Shown here in pieces: positions 51,188 to 59,951 of a stretch of DNA of 64,000 nucleotides. Location: contig CAVSBJ010000009.1 of NCBI GenBank assembly GCA_963726105.1, forward strand, positions 1 to 64,000, given 5' to 3'. Made by a program: the position numbers and the translations under genes. This stretch comes from Roseiarcus sp963726105. GTDB taxonomy: Bacteria; Pseudomonadota; Alphaproteobacteria; Rhizobiales; Beijerinckiaceae. Below the pieces are notes generated by a model. That model searched no databases. It saw only the letters and a list, made by a program, of their open reading frames with translations, and was not told the origin of the DNA. Positions within the stretch are counted from its first letter, which is position 1. Each line of letters begins with the position of its first letter.

Positions 51188-52723
51188 ATGGTGGAGGTCA
51201 CTCGGCGCCAAACTCTGGCGCTCGGCGCGGGCGCGTTTCTCGCCGACCTGCTCGCCGCAGGCGCCGTTCGCGCGGGAGCCAAGGACACGCTCACCATCGC
51301 CTTTAACGTCAACCTGCCCTCGTTCGATCCGACCGACGGCACCTCCGCCGTCAACCCGACCATCCAGGCGATCTACCGCTCCATTTTCGACCAGTATATC
51401 GGGCAGGCGCCGGATCTCACGCTCAAGCCTGGAATTCTCACGGCCTGGGGCTGGAACGACGACAAGACCAAACTCTGGATGGACGTTCGCCCTGACGTCA
51501 AATGGCAGGACGGGTCGCCGCTGAAGCCAGAGGATGTCGTCTGGTCGCTCGAGCGCGCCGGCAAGAAGGACAGCGCCAATCCCATTTCCTTCATCTGGTC
51601 GACCGCCGGAAACTACAAGATCGACGGCAACCGGATCAATGCGGACGCCATCCGCTACGAGCCGACCTTCTTCATGTGGATGGCGTTCCTGACCGGCTAT
51701 GTTTTGCCCAAGGCCTATTACGAAAAGGTCGGCGCCGAAGGCTTCGAGAAGAAGCCGATCGGCTCAGGCCCCTATATGGTGGACGAATACCAGGGCAACG
51801 CGTTCCTCAGGCTCAAGGCCAATCCCCATTATTGGGGCGAGAAGCCCGCGTTCGAGACCGTGATCTTCAAGTTCGTCCCCGACGCGACGACCCGCGTGGC
51901 CGAGATCGAGTCCGGTTCCTCCGACATCACGCTTGAAGTGCCCTACGAGGAGTTCGACCGGCTTAAGAAGGTCAAAGGCCTGTCGGGGGTGGCGACGCCG
52001 ATCACCGACATCGGCATGATCTTCATCACCAACAAGGAGCCGATGCTCGACAAGAACGTGCGGCTCGCCGCGATCATGGCGATCGACAAGAAGGCGATCG
52101 TCGACCGGCTGCTGCACGGCTACGGCGTGCCGATCGAGACCCTGGAAGCGCCCGAATATTCGGCCTTCGACCCCTCGATCAAGACGCCTTACGATCCCAA
52201 GAAGGCGATGGAGCTGCTCGCCGCCTCCGGCTTCTCGCCGGAGAAGCCGGTCAAGTTCACGATCCAGACGACGCGCGGCTTCAAGCCCAAGGATTACGAG
52301 ATGATCCAGGCGATCGTCGGCATGTGGCGCAAGGTCGGGATCGACGCGGATATCGAGGTCTATGAGATCGCCAAGCATTTCGAACTCAGAACCACGCACA
52401 AGCTCGCGCCTGCCGCCTTCTACAACTGGGGCGACGCGATCGGCGATCCGACGACCTCGACCGGCTTTGCGATGTTCGGCCCCTCGCCGCATTCGGCCTG
52501 GAAGACCGCCGACCTCGACGCCAAGATCGGCCCGCTTTGGGGCGAGAAGGACGAGAAGAAGCGCATCGAAGGCTGGAAGGCTGTCGACGCCTATATCGCC
52601 GAACAGGGCTATGTCATTCCCCTCCTGCAATACGTCCAGCCGATCGTCTACAAGTCGGACCTCAAGGTCATCCCGAACAAGTCCGGCGCCTTGCAGCCGA
52701 CGCTGGTGTCGCCGGCCGCCTGA
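51188..52723 (+). CDS. Peptide-type ABC transporter substrate-binding protein
   Basis: A 511-residue periplasmic receptor (family 5, DppA/OppA-like). The N-terminus VTRRQTLALGAGAFLADLLA with AVRAGA carries a twin-arginine-like signal. The mature protein has TLTIAFNVNLPSFDPTDG, WDVRPDVKWQDG-like MDVRPDVKWQDGSPLKPEDV, GSGPYMVDEYQGNAFLRL and NPHYWGEKPAF, then NVRLAAIMAIDKKAIVDRLL. The ATG follows GGGAGG. First gene of a complete five-gene importer. Members carry peptides, opines, nickel or betaine-like compounds; the catabolic genes downstream point to a small organic amine or acid (inference). Confidence 0.93.
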   Translation: MVEVTRRQTLALGAGAFLADLLAAGAVRAGAKDTLTIAFNVNLPSFDPTDGTSAVNPTIQAIYRSIFDQYIGQAPDLTLKPGILTAWGWNDDKTKLWMDVRPDVKWQDGSPLKPEDVVWSLERAGKKDSANPISFIWSTAGNYKIDGNRINADAIRYEPTFFMWMAFLTGYVLPKAYYEKVGAEGFEKKPIGSGPYMVDEYQGNAFLRLKANPHYWGEKPAFETVIFKFVPDATTRVAEIESGSSDITLEVPYEEFDRLKKVKGLSGVATPITDIGMIFITNKEPMLDKNVRLAAIMAIDKKAIVDRLLHGYGVPIETLEAPEYSAFDPSIKTPYDPKKAMELLAASGFSPEKPVKFTIQTTRGFKPKDYEMIQAIVGMWRKVGIDADIEVYEIAKHFELRTTHKLAPAAFYNWGDAIGDPTTSTGFAMFGPSPHSAWKTADLDAKIGPLWGEKDEKKRIEGWKAVDAYIAEQGYVIPLLQYVQPIVYKSDLKVIPNKSGALQPTLVSPAA

Positions 52724-52789
52724 GCGGCCGGATGGCGACCGCACGCGCGATCGGCGATCGGCGCGATTGGGTGAAGACGTGACGAAGCG

Positions 52790-53797
52790 ATGATCGCGCT
52801 TGCGATCCTCCGCCGTCTCCTGGTGGCGCTGGTCACGCTCGCGGGCGTCGCGATCGTCGTCTTCGTTCTCCTCCGGGTCGTGCCCGGCGATCCCATAGCG
52901 ATGATGATTTCGCCGGGCGCAAGCCAGGCGGACATCGCGGCGCTCCGGGCGCATTACGGGCTCGACGGCAGCCTCCTGTCCCAGTTCGCCGTCTGGGTGC
53001 GCTATGCGCTGCGCGGCGATTTCGGAACCTCGATCTCGCTGCACCGCGACGTTCTGGCTCTCCTCGGCGAACGGCTTCCCGCGACGCTCGAGCTCGCGAC
53101 CGCGGCGCTCGAATTTGCAGTGATCCTCGGCGGCGCGGCCGCGATCGTTGGCGCAATGGCGCGCCGCACCTGGGCGGAGCCGATCATCGACGCGGTCAAC
53201 GGGCTTCTGCTCGCCATCCCCGATTTCGTATGGGCGCTCGCGCTCGTGCTCGCGTTTGGCGTCCTGTGGCCCCTTCTGCCCCTGACCGGCAGAGTCGATC
53301 CGAGCGTCAGCGCCGGCATGACGACGCCCTTCTATTTCGTCGAGAGCCTCCTGAGGCTCCGGTTCGACGTGTTCCTCGATCTTCTCAAGCACCTCGCCCT
53401 GCCGACGCTCGCGCTCGGCCTTCCGCTCGCGGCGGTGATTGCGCGCGTGCTCAAGGGCGCCCTCAATGAAGCGATGGCGCAGGACTATGTGCTGCTCGCG
53501 CGCCTCAAGGGCATGTCCGAGCTCCGGCTCGTCCTGCAGGAGGCGTTGCGCAACGCGATCGGCCCGACGCTCGCCCTGACGGGCGTTCAGTTCACGTTTC
53601 TCATCGGGGGCACGGTGATCATCGAGCGCATTTTCGCCTATCCCGGCATCGGCAATATGGCGATCGAGGCGGTGATCAATCGCGACCTGCCGCTGATTCA
53701 GGGGCTCGTGCTCACGTTCGCCGTCATTTTCATCCTGGTCAACATCGCGGTCGACCTCCTCGTCGCGCTGTTCAATCCCCGTCTGCGCCATGCCTGA
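52790..53797 (+). CDS. Peptide-type ABC transporter permease (DppB family)
   Basis: A 335-residue permease with six hydrophobic helices. The start LAILRRLLVALVTLAGVAIV with FVLLRVVPGDPIAMM and the LRAHYGLDGSLLSQFAVWVR loop are characteristic of DppB. The EAA-type loop AQDYVLLARLKGMSELRLVL and the end LTFAVIFILVNIAVDLLVAL then NPRLRHA complete it. Lies 66 bases after the receptor gene. Confidence 0.95.
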   Translation: MIALAILRRLLVALVTLAGVAIVVFVLLRVVPGDPIAMMISPGASQADIAALRAHYGLDGSLLSQFAVWVRYALRGDFGTSISLHRDVLALLGERLPATLELATAALEFAVILGGAAAIVGAMARRTWAEPIIDAVNGLLLAIPDFVWALALVLAFGVLWPLLPLTGRVDPSVSAGMTTPFYFVESLLRLRFDVFLDLLKHLALPTLALGLPLAAVIARVLKGALNEAMAQDYVLLARLKGMSELRLVLQEALRNAIGPTLALTGVQFTFLIGGTVIIERIFAYPGIGNMAIEAVINRDLPLIQGLVLTFAVIFILVNIAVDLLVALFNPRLRHA

Positions 53798-53824
53798 GCG
53801 CGCAACCGAACAACCGACGCCCCT

Positions 53825-54724
53825 GTGACGGAAGCCTCCGCTTCTTCTCTTCGTGTCGCTGCCGGCCCGAGCGTCGCCGCGCGGCGTCTGCGCGCGCTCA
53901 TGGCCGAGCCCAAGGTGACAATCGGCGGCGGCTTTATCGTGGCGTTGATCGTGATCGCGCTGTTCGCGCCATGGATCGCGCCGAAGAACCCGCTCGACCA
54001 GGACCTGATGCTCGGCTCCCTGCCGCCGGCGGGACTCGCCGGCGCGGAGCCGGGTTATTATTTCGGCACCGACGACCTTGGCCGGGACGTGCTGTCGCGC
54101 CTCATCTATGGCGCGCGGATCGCGCTGATCGTGGCCTTCGTCGCCGCCAGTCTCGCAGCGCTCGCCGGCACAGCCCTCGGGCTGCTCGCGGGATGGTATC
54201 GCGGCTCGGTCGACGGTGTGATCTCAAGGCTCGTCGACATCTGGATGGCCTTCCCGCCAGTCCTGCTCTCGATCCTTCTCGTCGCCGTTCTCGGCGCCGG
54301 CGTCGGATCGGTCATCGCGGCGATCGCCATCATCGACTGGACGCGCTTCTGCCGGGTGGTGCGCGCCGAGACGATGGCGCAAGCTGAAGCCGACTATGTC
54401 ACCGCGGCGCACGCCATCGGTTTTCCACCGTTCCATATTCTTATGCGCGAGATTCTGCCAAACGTGGCCCCGGCGCTATTGGCGCTGGTGAGTCTCGAAA
54501 TGGGCATCGCGGTCATCGTCGAGGCGATCCTTTCGTTCGTCGGCCTTTCGGTGGCGTCGGACACGCCGACCTGGGGCGGCATGATCGCCGAGGGGCGGCA
54601 GTTCATCCATCAGACCTGGTGGGTGTTCGCGGCGCCGCTCGCCGCGCTGTTCGCGACCGTGCTCGCCTTCAACCAGCTCGGCGACGGATTGCGGCGCGCG
54701 CTCGATCCGGTGCTCCGGCGATGA
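53825..54724 (+). CDS. Peptide-type ABC transporter permease (DppC family)
   Basis: The 299-residue second permease, starting at a GTG at 53825. Diagnostic parts: IALFAPWIAPKNPLDQDL, YYFGTDDLGRDVLSRLIYGAR, WYRGSVDGVISRLVDIWMAFP, and the EAA loop ADYVTAAHAIGFPPFHILMR, then FVGLSVASDTPTWGGMI. It forms the channel with the DppB-type protein. The stop overlaps the next ATG. Confidence 0.95.
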   Translation: MTEASASSLRVAAGPSVAARRLRALMAEPKVTIGGGFIVALIVIALFAPWIAPKNPLDQDLMLGSLPPAGLAGAEPGYYFGTDDLGRDVLSRLIYGARIALIVAFVAASLAALAGTALGLLAGWYRGSVDGVISRLVDIWMAFPPVLLSILLVAVLGAGVGSVIAAIAIIDWTRFCRVVRAETMAQAEADYVTAAHAIGFPPFHILMREILPNVAPALLALVSLEMGIAVIVEAILSFVGLSVASDTPTWGGMIAEGRQFIHQTWWVFAAPLAALFATVLAFNQLGDGLRRALDPVLRR

Positions 54725-55587
54725 CGGCGCCAATCCTCTCGATCCGGCGTTTAAGCGCGGTCTCGGAACTCGGCGCCGCTGAGCCCATCTTGCGGAATGT
54801 GAGCCTTGATCTTAAGGCCGGGGAAACGCTCGGGCTCGTCGGCGAAAGCGGCGCCGGCAAATCGACGATCGCCAAGGCGCTGCTCGGCGTGCTGCCGCGC
54901 ACGGTCCGGATCACGTCGGGCGAAATCCTGTTCGAGGGGCGCGACCTGAGGACCATGCCCCGACGTGAGACGCGTGCGATCTTCGGCGACTTGATCGCGC
55001 TCGTGCCTCAGGATCCCATGACCGCGCTCAACCCCGGCCGGCGCATCGAGGCGCAACTGACCGACGGCCTGCGGCTCCGCCGCGGCATGAACGCGCGCGA
55101 AGCGCATACGCGCGCGCTCGAGCTGCTCGCCGAAGTGCATATCAGAGACCCCGAGCGGGTGCTGCGCGCCTATCCGCACCAATTGTCCGGCGGGATGCGC
55201 CAGCGCGTCCTGATCGCCGCGGCTTTCGCGCTCGAGCCAAAAATCATCGTCGCGGACGAACCGACAACGGCCCTCGACGTCACGGTGCAGAAACAGATCC
55301 TGCGGCTCATGCGCCAGATGCAGGCGGCGCATCGCACCGCGGTCATTTTCGTCACCCACGATCTTGGCGTCGTGGCGCAGATCTGCGACCGGGTCATGCT
55401 CATGTTCGCGGGCGCAATCATCGAATCCGGCTCGACTGCGGACATTCTCTCGTCGCCCCGCCACGCCTATACGCGCGCCCTGATCGCGGCGGGGCCACGA
55501 TATGATCGGCCCGACGCGGGACTTGAGCCCGTGCCCGAGGCTTTGGTCGCCGAACTGCGGCTCGACGTCACAGGCGCGGGCCGCTAG
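54721..55587 (+). CDS. Peptide-type ABC transporter ATP-binding protein (DppD family)
   Basis: A 288-residue ATPase. The ATG at 54721 lies in the stop of the permease gene. Walker A GESGAGKST, Q-loop VPQDPMTALNPG, signature QLSGGMRQRVLIA, Walker B IIVADEPTTALDV and the H-loop VTHDLGVVAQICDRV are all intact. It is shorter than many DppD proteins because the C-terminal oligopeptide-transport segment is brief. Confidence 0.95.
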   Translation: MTAPILSIRRLSAVSELGAAEPILRNVSLDLKAGETLGLVGESGAGKSTIAKALLGVLPRTVRITSGEILFEGRDLRTMPRRETRAIFGDLIALVPQDPMTALNPGRRIEAQLTDGLRLRRGMNAREAHTRALELLAEVHIRDPERVLRAYPHQLSGGMRQRVLIAAAFALEPKIIVADEPTTALDVTVQKQILRLMRQMQAAHRTAVIFVTHDLGVVAQICDRVMLMFAGAIIESGSTADILSSPRHAYTRALIAAGPRYDRPDAGLEPVPEALVAELRLDVTGAGR

Positions 55588-55595
55588 GCCGGCGC

Positions 55596-56437
55596 ATGGC
55601 TGACAGGATCTCTTCACCGCGAGCGGCGTCGAGGCCGCCTATGGCGGCAGGCGGCGCCTGAATGGCGAACGTGCGGGCGGCGTCAAAGTTCTGCATGGCG
55701 TCGACCTCAGGATCGGCCGCGGCGAAACCGTCGGCATCGTCGGCGAATCGGGTTCTGGCAAGACGACGCTCGGGCGCGCGCTCATGCGGCTCATCGACAT
55801 CGACGCCGGCAGCATCGCCTTCGACGGGCGCGACATCACGCGTTTGCCAGAAGCGGAAATGCGACCCTTGAGGCGTCGCATGCAGATGATTTTTCAAGAC
55901 CCGATGACGTCGCTCAACCCGCGCCACACGGTCCGGCGAATCCTGGTCGAGCCGCTGCTCTTTCATCGCGTCGCGCACGACCGCGCCGACGCCGAGAGCC
56001 GGGTGCGAAAATTCTTCGATCGCGTCGCGCTGCCGCTCGCCTGCCTCGACCGAACGCCGCACGAGCTTTCTGGCGGACAGCGTCAGCGCGTGGGCATCGC
56101 GCGCGCCGCGCTGCTCGAGCCAGACTTTGTGCTCGCCGACGAGATCGTATCGGGCCTCGACGTGTCGACGCAGGCCCAGGCGCTGAACCTTCTCAAGACG
56201 CTCACGCGCGACCTTGGTCTCGCCATGGCGTTCATCAGCCACGATCTCTCGGTGGTCCGAGCCGTTTGCGACCGCGTCTACGTGATGAAGGCAGGCCTGG
56301 TGGTCGAGGAGGGCCGCTGCGAGGATGTCTTCGCCGCGCCCAAGAGCCGCTATACAAGGCTCCTCATCGACGCCATCCCGCTACCCAGAATCGATCCCGG
56401 CTGGCTCGATCGGGACGTGGCGCCGGAGACCGAGTGA
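55596..56437 (+). CDS. Peptide-type ABC transporter ATP-binding protein (DppF family), start disturbed by a frameshift
   Basis: The second ATPase of the importer. In one frame the text runs LFTASGVEAAYGGRRR, VKVLHGVDLRIGRGET, Walker A VGESGSGKTT, Q-loop FQDPMTSLNPR, signature ELSGGQRQRVGIARAA, VLADEIVSGLDVS and SHDLSVVRAVCDRV. That frame has a stop at 55601 and no start codon before the ATG at 55784, which lies past Walker A. The ATG at 55596 (MAD) is in another frame; adding one base to the GG at 55606-55607 would join it to the gene. So either the sequence lacks one base or the ATPase is disabled. Note DEIVSG instead of the usual DEPVSA in Walker B. Confidence 0.85.
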
Positions 56438-56609
56438 ACACGCGAGCGCGCTCCGCGAAGTGGCGGAATCGACGAACTGGCGTTAGAGCCTTCGGCGGTC
56501 GGCGCGCGCGCCCCATGTCCCACGCGACGCGAACCATCCTGTTCGGCCTTGTCGTCCCGTCGCGGCTAGGACGTTCCGCGACAGGCGACCTGATGATCGG
56601 AGTGGCTGA

Positions 56610-57401
56610 ATGAACGATCCTGCGGATGTCTTTGCTCTTCCCGAGAAGCTGCGCGTTCTGGTCACGGCCGGCGCATCGGGCATTGGGCGCGCGGCCGCCG
56701 ATCTGCTTATCGCTCGCGGCGCGCGGGTCCATATCTGCGATGTCTCCGACGAGTTCCTCGCGGACTATCGCGCCGCTCATCCCAAGGCTGGAATCACAAA
56801 GGCTGACGTCGCTTCGGAAGCGGACGTCGCCCGTTTGTTCGATGACGTCAAAGCCTCGCTCGGCGGGCTCGACGCGCTGATCAACAACGCAGGGATCGCC
56901 GGGCCAACCGGCGGCGTCGAGGATATCAAGCCGGAAGACTGGCGGCGCACCATCGACGTTTGCCTGACCGGACAATTCCTCTGCGCCCACTTCGCCGTGC
57001 CAATGCTCAAAGCGGCTGGCGGCGGTTCGATCGTCAATCTGTCTTCGGCCGCGGGGCGGTTCGGCTACGCGTTCCGCACACCCTACTCGGCAGCCAAGTT
57101 TGGCGTTATCGGACTGACCCAGAGCCTGGCCAAGGAGCTGGGTCCCGCTAACATTCGCGTGAACGCGATTCTGCCGGGCATCGTCGAGGGGCCCCGGATG
57201 ACCGGAGTGATCGCGGCGCGCGCGAAGCAGACAGGCGTCAGCTACGAAGCGATGGAAAAGACTTATCTTGAGAAAGTCTCGATGCGCAGAATGGTGACCG
57301 CGAGTGACGTCGCGGCGACAATCGCTTACCTGTTGTCCCCGGCGGGGCGCAACGTCTCCGGCCAGTCGATCGGCGTCGACGCCAATGTCGAGACGTTGTG
57401 A
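56610..57401 (+). CDS. SDR family oxidoreductase
   Basis: A 263-residue classical SDR: TAGASGIGRAAADLLIARGA (cofactor), ICDVSDEFL with an Asp favouring NAD, NNAGIAGPTGG, IVNLSSAAGRFGYAF and the active-site Tyr-Lys in TPYSAAKFGVIGL. The RVNAILPGIVEGPRM segment and the GQSIGVDANVETL end are usual for the family. It follows the importer genes by 173 bases and precedes a dehydrogenase and a beta-keto acid cleavage gene, so it probably takes part in the same catabolic route. Confidence 0.93.
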   Translation: MNDPADVFALPEKLRVLVTAGASGIGRAAADLLIARGARVHICDVSDEFLADYRAAHPKAGITKADVASEADVARLFDDVKASLGGLDALINNAGIAGPTGGVEDIKPEDWRRTIDVCLTGQFLCAHFAVPMLKAAGGGSIVNLSSAAGRFGYAFRTPYSAAKFGVIGLTQSLAKELGPANIRVNAILPGIVEGPRMTGVIAARAKQTGVSYEAMEKTYLEKVSMRRMVTASDVAATIAYLLSPAGRNVSGQSIGVDANVETL

Positions 57402-57429
57402 CAGGTAGGCGCTGGCGTCGGAGGGAAAA

Positions 57430-58378
57430 ATGGCAAAAGTGGCGGTGATCGGGTCCGGTTTCGTAGGCCGCGCCTGGGCGATCAGTTTCGCCCGCGCTCG
57501 CTGCGAAGTCGCCCTGTGGGACCAGGACAAGGACGCCCCGGCCAAGGCTCTGGCCTATATCGAGCAGCTTTTGCCTGACCTCGAGACGAACGATCTTCTG
57601 AACGGCGCCTCAGCGAAGGAAGTCGCAACACGAATCCACTTGGCGACAACCCTCGAGTCGGCGCTTGAAGGCGCGGTCCACGTTCAGGAAAACACGCCGG
57701 AGGACGTCGAGGTCAAGCGCGCGGTGTTCGCGCGCCTCGACGCGGCCGCCCCGGCCGACACCGTGCTCGCGAGTTCGACCTCCGCCATCCTGCCCTCGGC
57801 CTTTACCGAAAGCCTCAAGGGCCGCGCGCGCTGCCTCGTCGTCCATCCGATCAATCCGCCCTATCTCATTCCCGCCGCCGAAGTGGTCCCGGCGCCCTGG
57901 ACGGACTTGGGCGTCGTCGAGCGCACGGCGACCTTCTTGCGTTCCGCCGGTCACGCGCCGATCGTCATGAAGCGCGAGCTCGACGGCTTCGTCATGAACC
58001 GGCTGCAAGGCGCGCTGCTTGAAGAGGCCTTCCGGCTCGTCGAGCAGGGTTACGCGGGGGTCGAGGACGTCGATGTCGGGATTCGTGAAGGCCTCGCCTT
58101 GCGCTGGTCCTTCATGGGGCCGTTCGAGACCATCGACCTCAACGCGCCCGCCGGCGTGCGCGACTATGCCGACCGCTATGAGGGCATCTACTCCGGCATC
58201 TTCCCGTCGACGCAATGGCGCGTCGATTGGAGCGGTCCGGTCATGGACACCAGTCGAGTCCGAGCGGCGCAAGCGCGTGGCCGCGGACAAACTCGGAGAG
58301 CGGCAGGCCTGGCGGGATCGCCGCCTGATTGCGCTCGCGGCGCATAAGCGCTGGGCGGACAAGACCATCGGCGATTAA
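57430..58378 (+). CDS. 3-hydroxyacyl-CoA dehydrogenase family protein (carnitine-dehydrogenase-like), frameshift near the end
   Basis: A ~316-residue NAD enzyme oxidising a 3-hydroxy acid. The nucleotide fold starts VAVIGSGFVGRAWAISFA; later parts are VHVQENTPEDVEVKRAVFA, LASSTSAILPSAF, LVVHPINPPYLIPAAEVVPA, MKRELDGFVMNRLQGALLEE and LRWSFMGPFETIDLNAP, which fits the L-carnitine/L-gulonate dehydrogenase branch. After VMDT the open frame continues wrongly to a stop at 58347; in the next frame VESERRKRVAADKLGERQ to ADKTIGD ends at 58378, the natural C-terminus. One extra base near 58247-58252 accounts for this. Located 28 bases after the SDR gene and 27 before the BKACE gene. Confidence 0.88.
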
Positions 58379-58405
58379 CGAATAGCAGAGAGGAAGAACG
58401 TTCAT

Positions 58406-59338
58406 ATGGGTCAGTCGAACAAGGTCATCATCACCTGCGCCGTGACGGGGGCGATCCACACGCCGTCGATGTCGCCTTACCTCCCTGTCACGGCCGACCA
58501 GATCGCCGAGGCCGCGATTGGCGCGGCGGAAGCGGGCGCCGCGATCGTTCACTTGCACGCGCGCGACGAGCAGACGGGCCGTCCTGATCAAACTCCGGAA
58601 GCCTTCGCGCGCTTTCTGCCGCGCATCAAGCAGTCGACAAAAGCGGTGGTGAATCTGACCACCGGCGGCGCGCCGTTCATGACGGTGCAGGAGCGGGTGA
58701 AGCCGGCGGAGACGTTCAAGCCGGAGGTCGCGTCGCTCAACATGGGGTCGATGAACTTCGGGCTCTTCCCGATGCTCAACCGCTTCAAGACCTTCAAGCA
58801 CGATTGGGAGCAGCAGGCGCTCGAGAACTCGCGCGATCTCGTGTTCCGCAACACCTACAAGGACATCGAATTCGTCCTGCGCACGCTTGCCGATTCCGGG
58901 ACTCGGTTCGAGTTCGAATGTTACGACACCGCGCACCTCTACAACCTCAGCCACTTCCTTGAACGCGGCCTTGTGAAGCCCCCCCTCTTCGTCCAGACCG
59001 TGTTCGGCATCCTCGGCGGAATCGGTCCGCACCCCGAGGACGTCATGCATATGAAGCGCACGGCTGACCGTCTGTTCGGCGCTCAGTACAGATGGTCGGT
59101 GCTTGGCGCGGGGCGCAACCAGCTCGCCATCGCCGCGACGGCCGCTGCGATGGGCGGCAACGTGCGCGTCGGACTGGAGGACTCGCTTTGGTCAGGACCG
59201 GGCAAACTGGCAAAGAGCAACGCCGAGCAGGTTCGCGCCGCCCGTCAGATCATCGAGGGCCTCGGCCTCTCAGTCGCGAGTCCTGACGAAGCGCGCGAAA
59301 TTCTCGAGCTCAAGGGCGGCGACCGGGTCGCCTTCTGA
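58406..59338 (+). CDS. Beta-keto acid cleavage enzyme (BKACE, 3-keto-5-aminohexanoate cleavage family)
   Basis: A 310-residue zinc TIM-barrel enzyme. VIITCAVTGAIHTPSMSPYL at the start, the zinc His pair in AAIVHLHARDEQTGRPDQ, VNLTTGGAPFM, SLNMGSMNFG, RFEFECYDTAHLYNL and the end GNVRVGLEDSLW are all diagnostic. The family transfers the acyl part of a beta-keto acid to acetyl-CoA, giving acetoacetate and a new CoA ester. Neighbouring dehydrogenase and importer suggest a substrate such as dehydrocarnitine or another charged beta-keto acid (inference). Complete and well preserved. Confidence 0.95.
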   Translation: MGQSNKVIITCAVTGAIHTPSMSPYLPVTADQIAEAAIGAAEAGAAIVHLHARDEQTGRPDQTPEAFARFLPRIKQSTKAVVNLTTGGAPFMTVQERVKPAETFKPEVASLNMGSMNFGLFPMLNRFKTFKHDWEQQALENSRDLVFRNTYKDIEFVLRTLADSGTRFEFECYDTAHLYNLSHFLERGLVKPPLFVQTVFGILGGIGPHPEDVMHMKRTADRLFGAQYRWSVLGAGRNQLAIAATAAAMGGNVRVGLEDSLWSGPGKLAKSNAEQVRAARQIIEGLGLSVASPDEAREILELKGGDRVAF

Positions 59339-59355
59339 CGGCTTCTGCCGCGCGA

Positions 59356-59763
59356 TCAACCGGGCGGCTGAAGGCGACGACGCAGATCAGCGGGAATCCG
59401 CGCCGGACGGCCGTCGCGAAGCGACGCGGCCAACACTTCGGCGGTGACAAGCGCCTTGTCGCCGCGCACGACGCGCTGGTGAAACGCGATCGACGCGCCG
59501 CGCACGGCGCTAGCGCTCGTCTCGACGATCAGGAGATCGTCCATCACGGCCGGCGCCAGATACTCGACTTGCAGCGAGCGCACGGCGAACACGACGCCCG
59601 AGCTCTCGGCAAAATCGAGATGCGTCAATCCGCGGCGCCGCAGCCACTCGGTGCGGCCACGCTCAAGGAAGCGCAGATAGGACGCGTGATAGACACGGCC
59701 GGAAAAGTCGGTGTCTTCATAGTAGACGCGAACCCAAAGCGCGTCCGCGGGCGTTTGCGGCAA
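59356..59763 (-). CDS. YbgC-type acyl-CoA thioesterase
   Basis: A 135-residue hotdog-fold thioesterase. RVYYEDTDFSGRVYHASYLR contains the active-site Asp of the 4HBT/YbgC group, followed by FLERGRTEWLRRRGL and VRSLQVEYLAPAVMDD. In many alphaproteobacteria such genes lie by the tol-pal cluster; here it is convergent with the BKACE gene, 17 bases apart. It could hydrolyse the CoA ester made by BKACE, as the thioesterase of carnitine pathways does, but the opposite strand weakens that link. Confidence 0.92.
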   Translation of the reverse strand: MPQTPADALWVRVYYEDTDFSGRVYHASYLRFLERGRTEWLRRRGLTHLDFAESSGVVFAVRSLQVEYLAPAVMDDLLIVETSASAVRGASIAFHQRVVRGDKALVTAEVLAASLRDGRPARIPADLRRRLQPPG

Positions 59764-59951
59764 GGGGTGGCTCCCGAGATTGACGCCAACAAGACGCGTT
59801 TTCGCACTATTCCGTCAACTGTCGTGGCGCCAACTGGGCGCGCGGCGCGTTACGGAAGCCAATGCTTGCGAGCCCTTCACCTGAAGATTTGCCCGCCCTT
59901 CGCTCGGGGGCTAAGACAGGCGACCTGTCCCGGAAAATGCGCGGAGAAATC

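Noticed and set aside
51764..53791. Minus-strand frame of 675 codons across the receptor and first permease genes
   Set aside because: Covers two intact genes on the other strand and has no recognisable domain.
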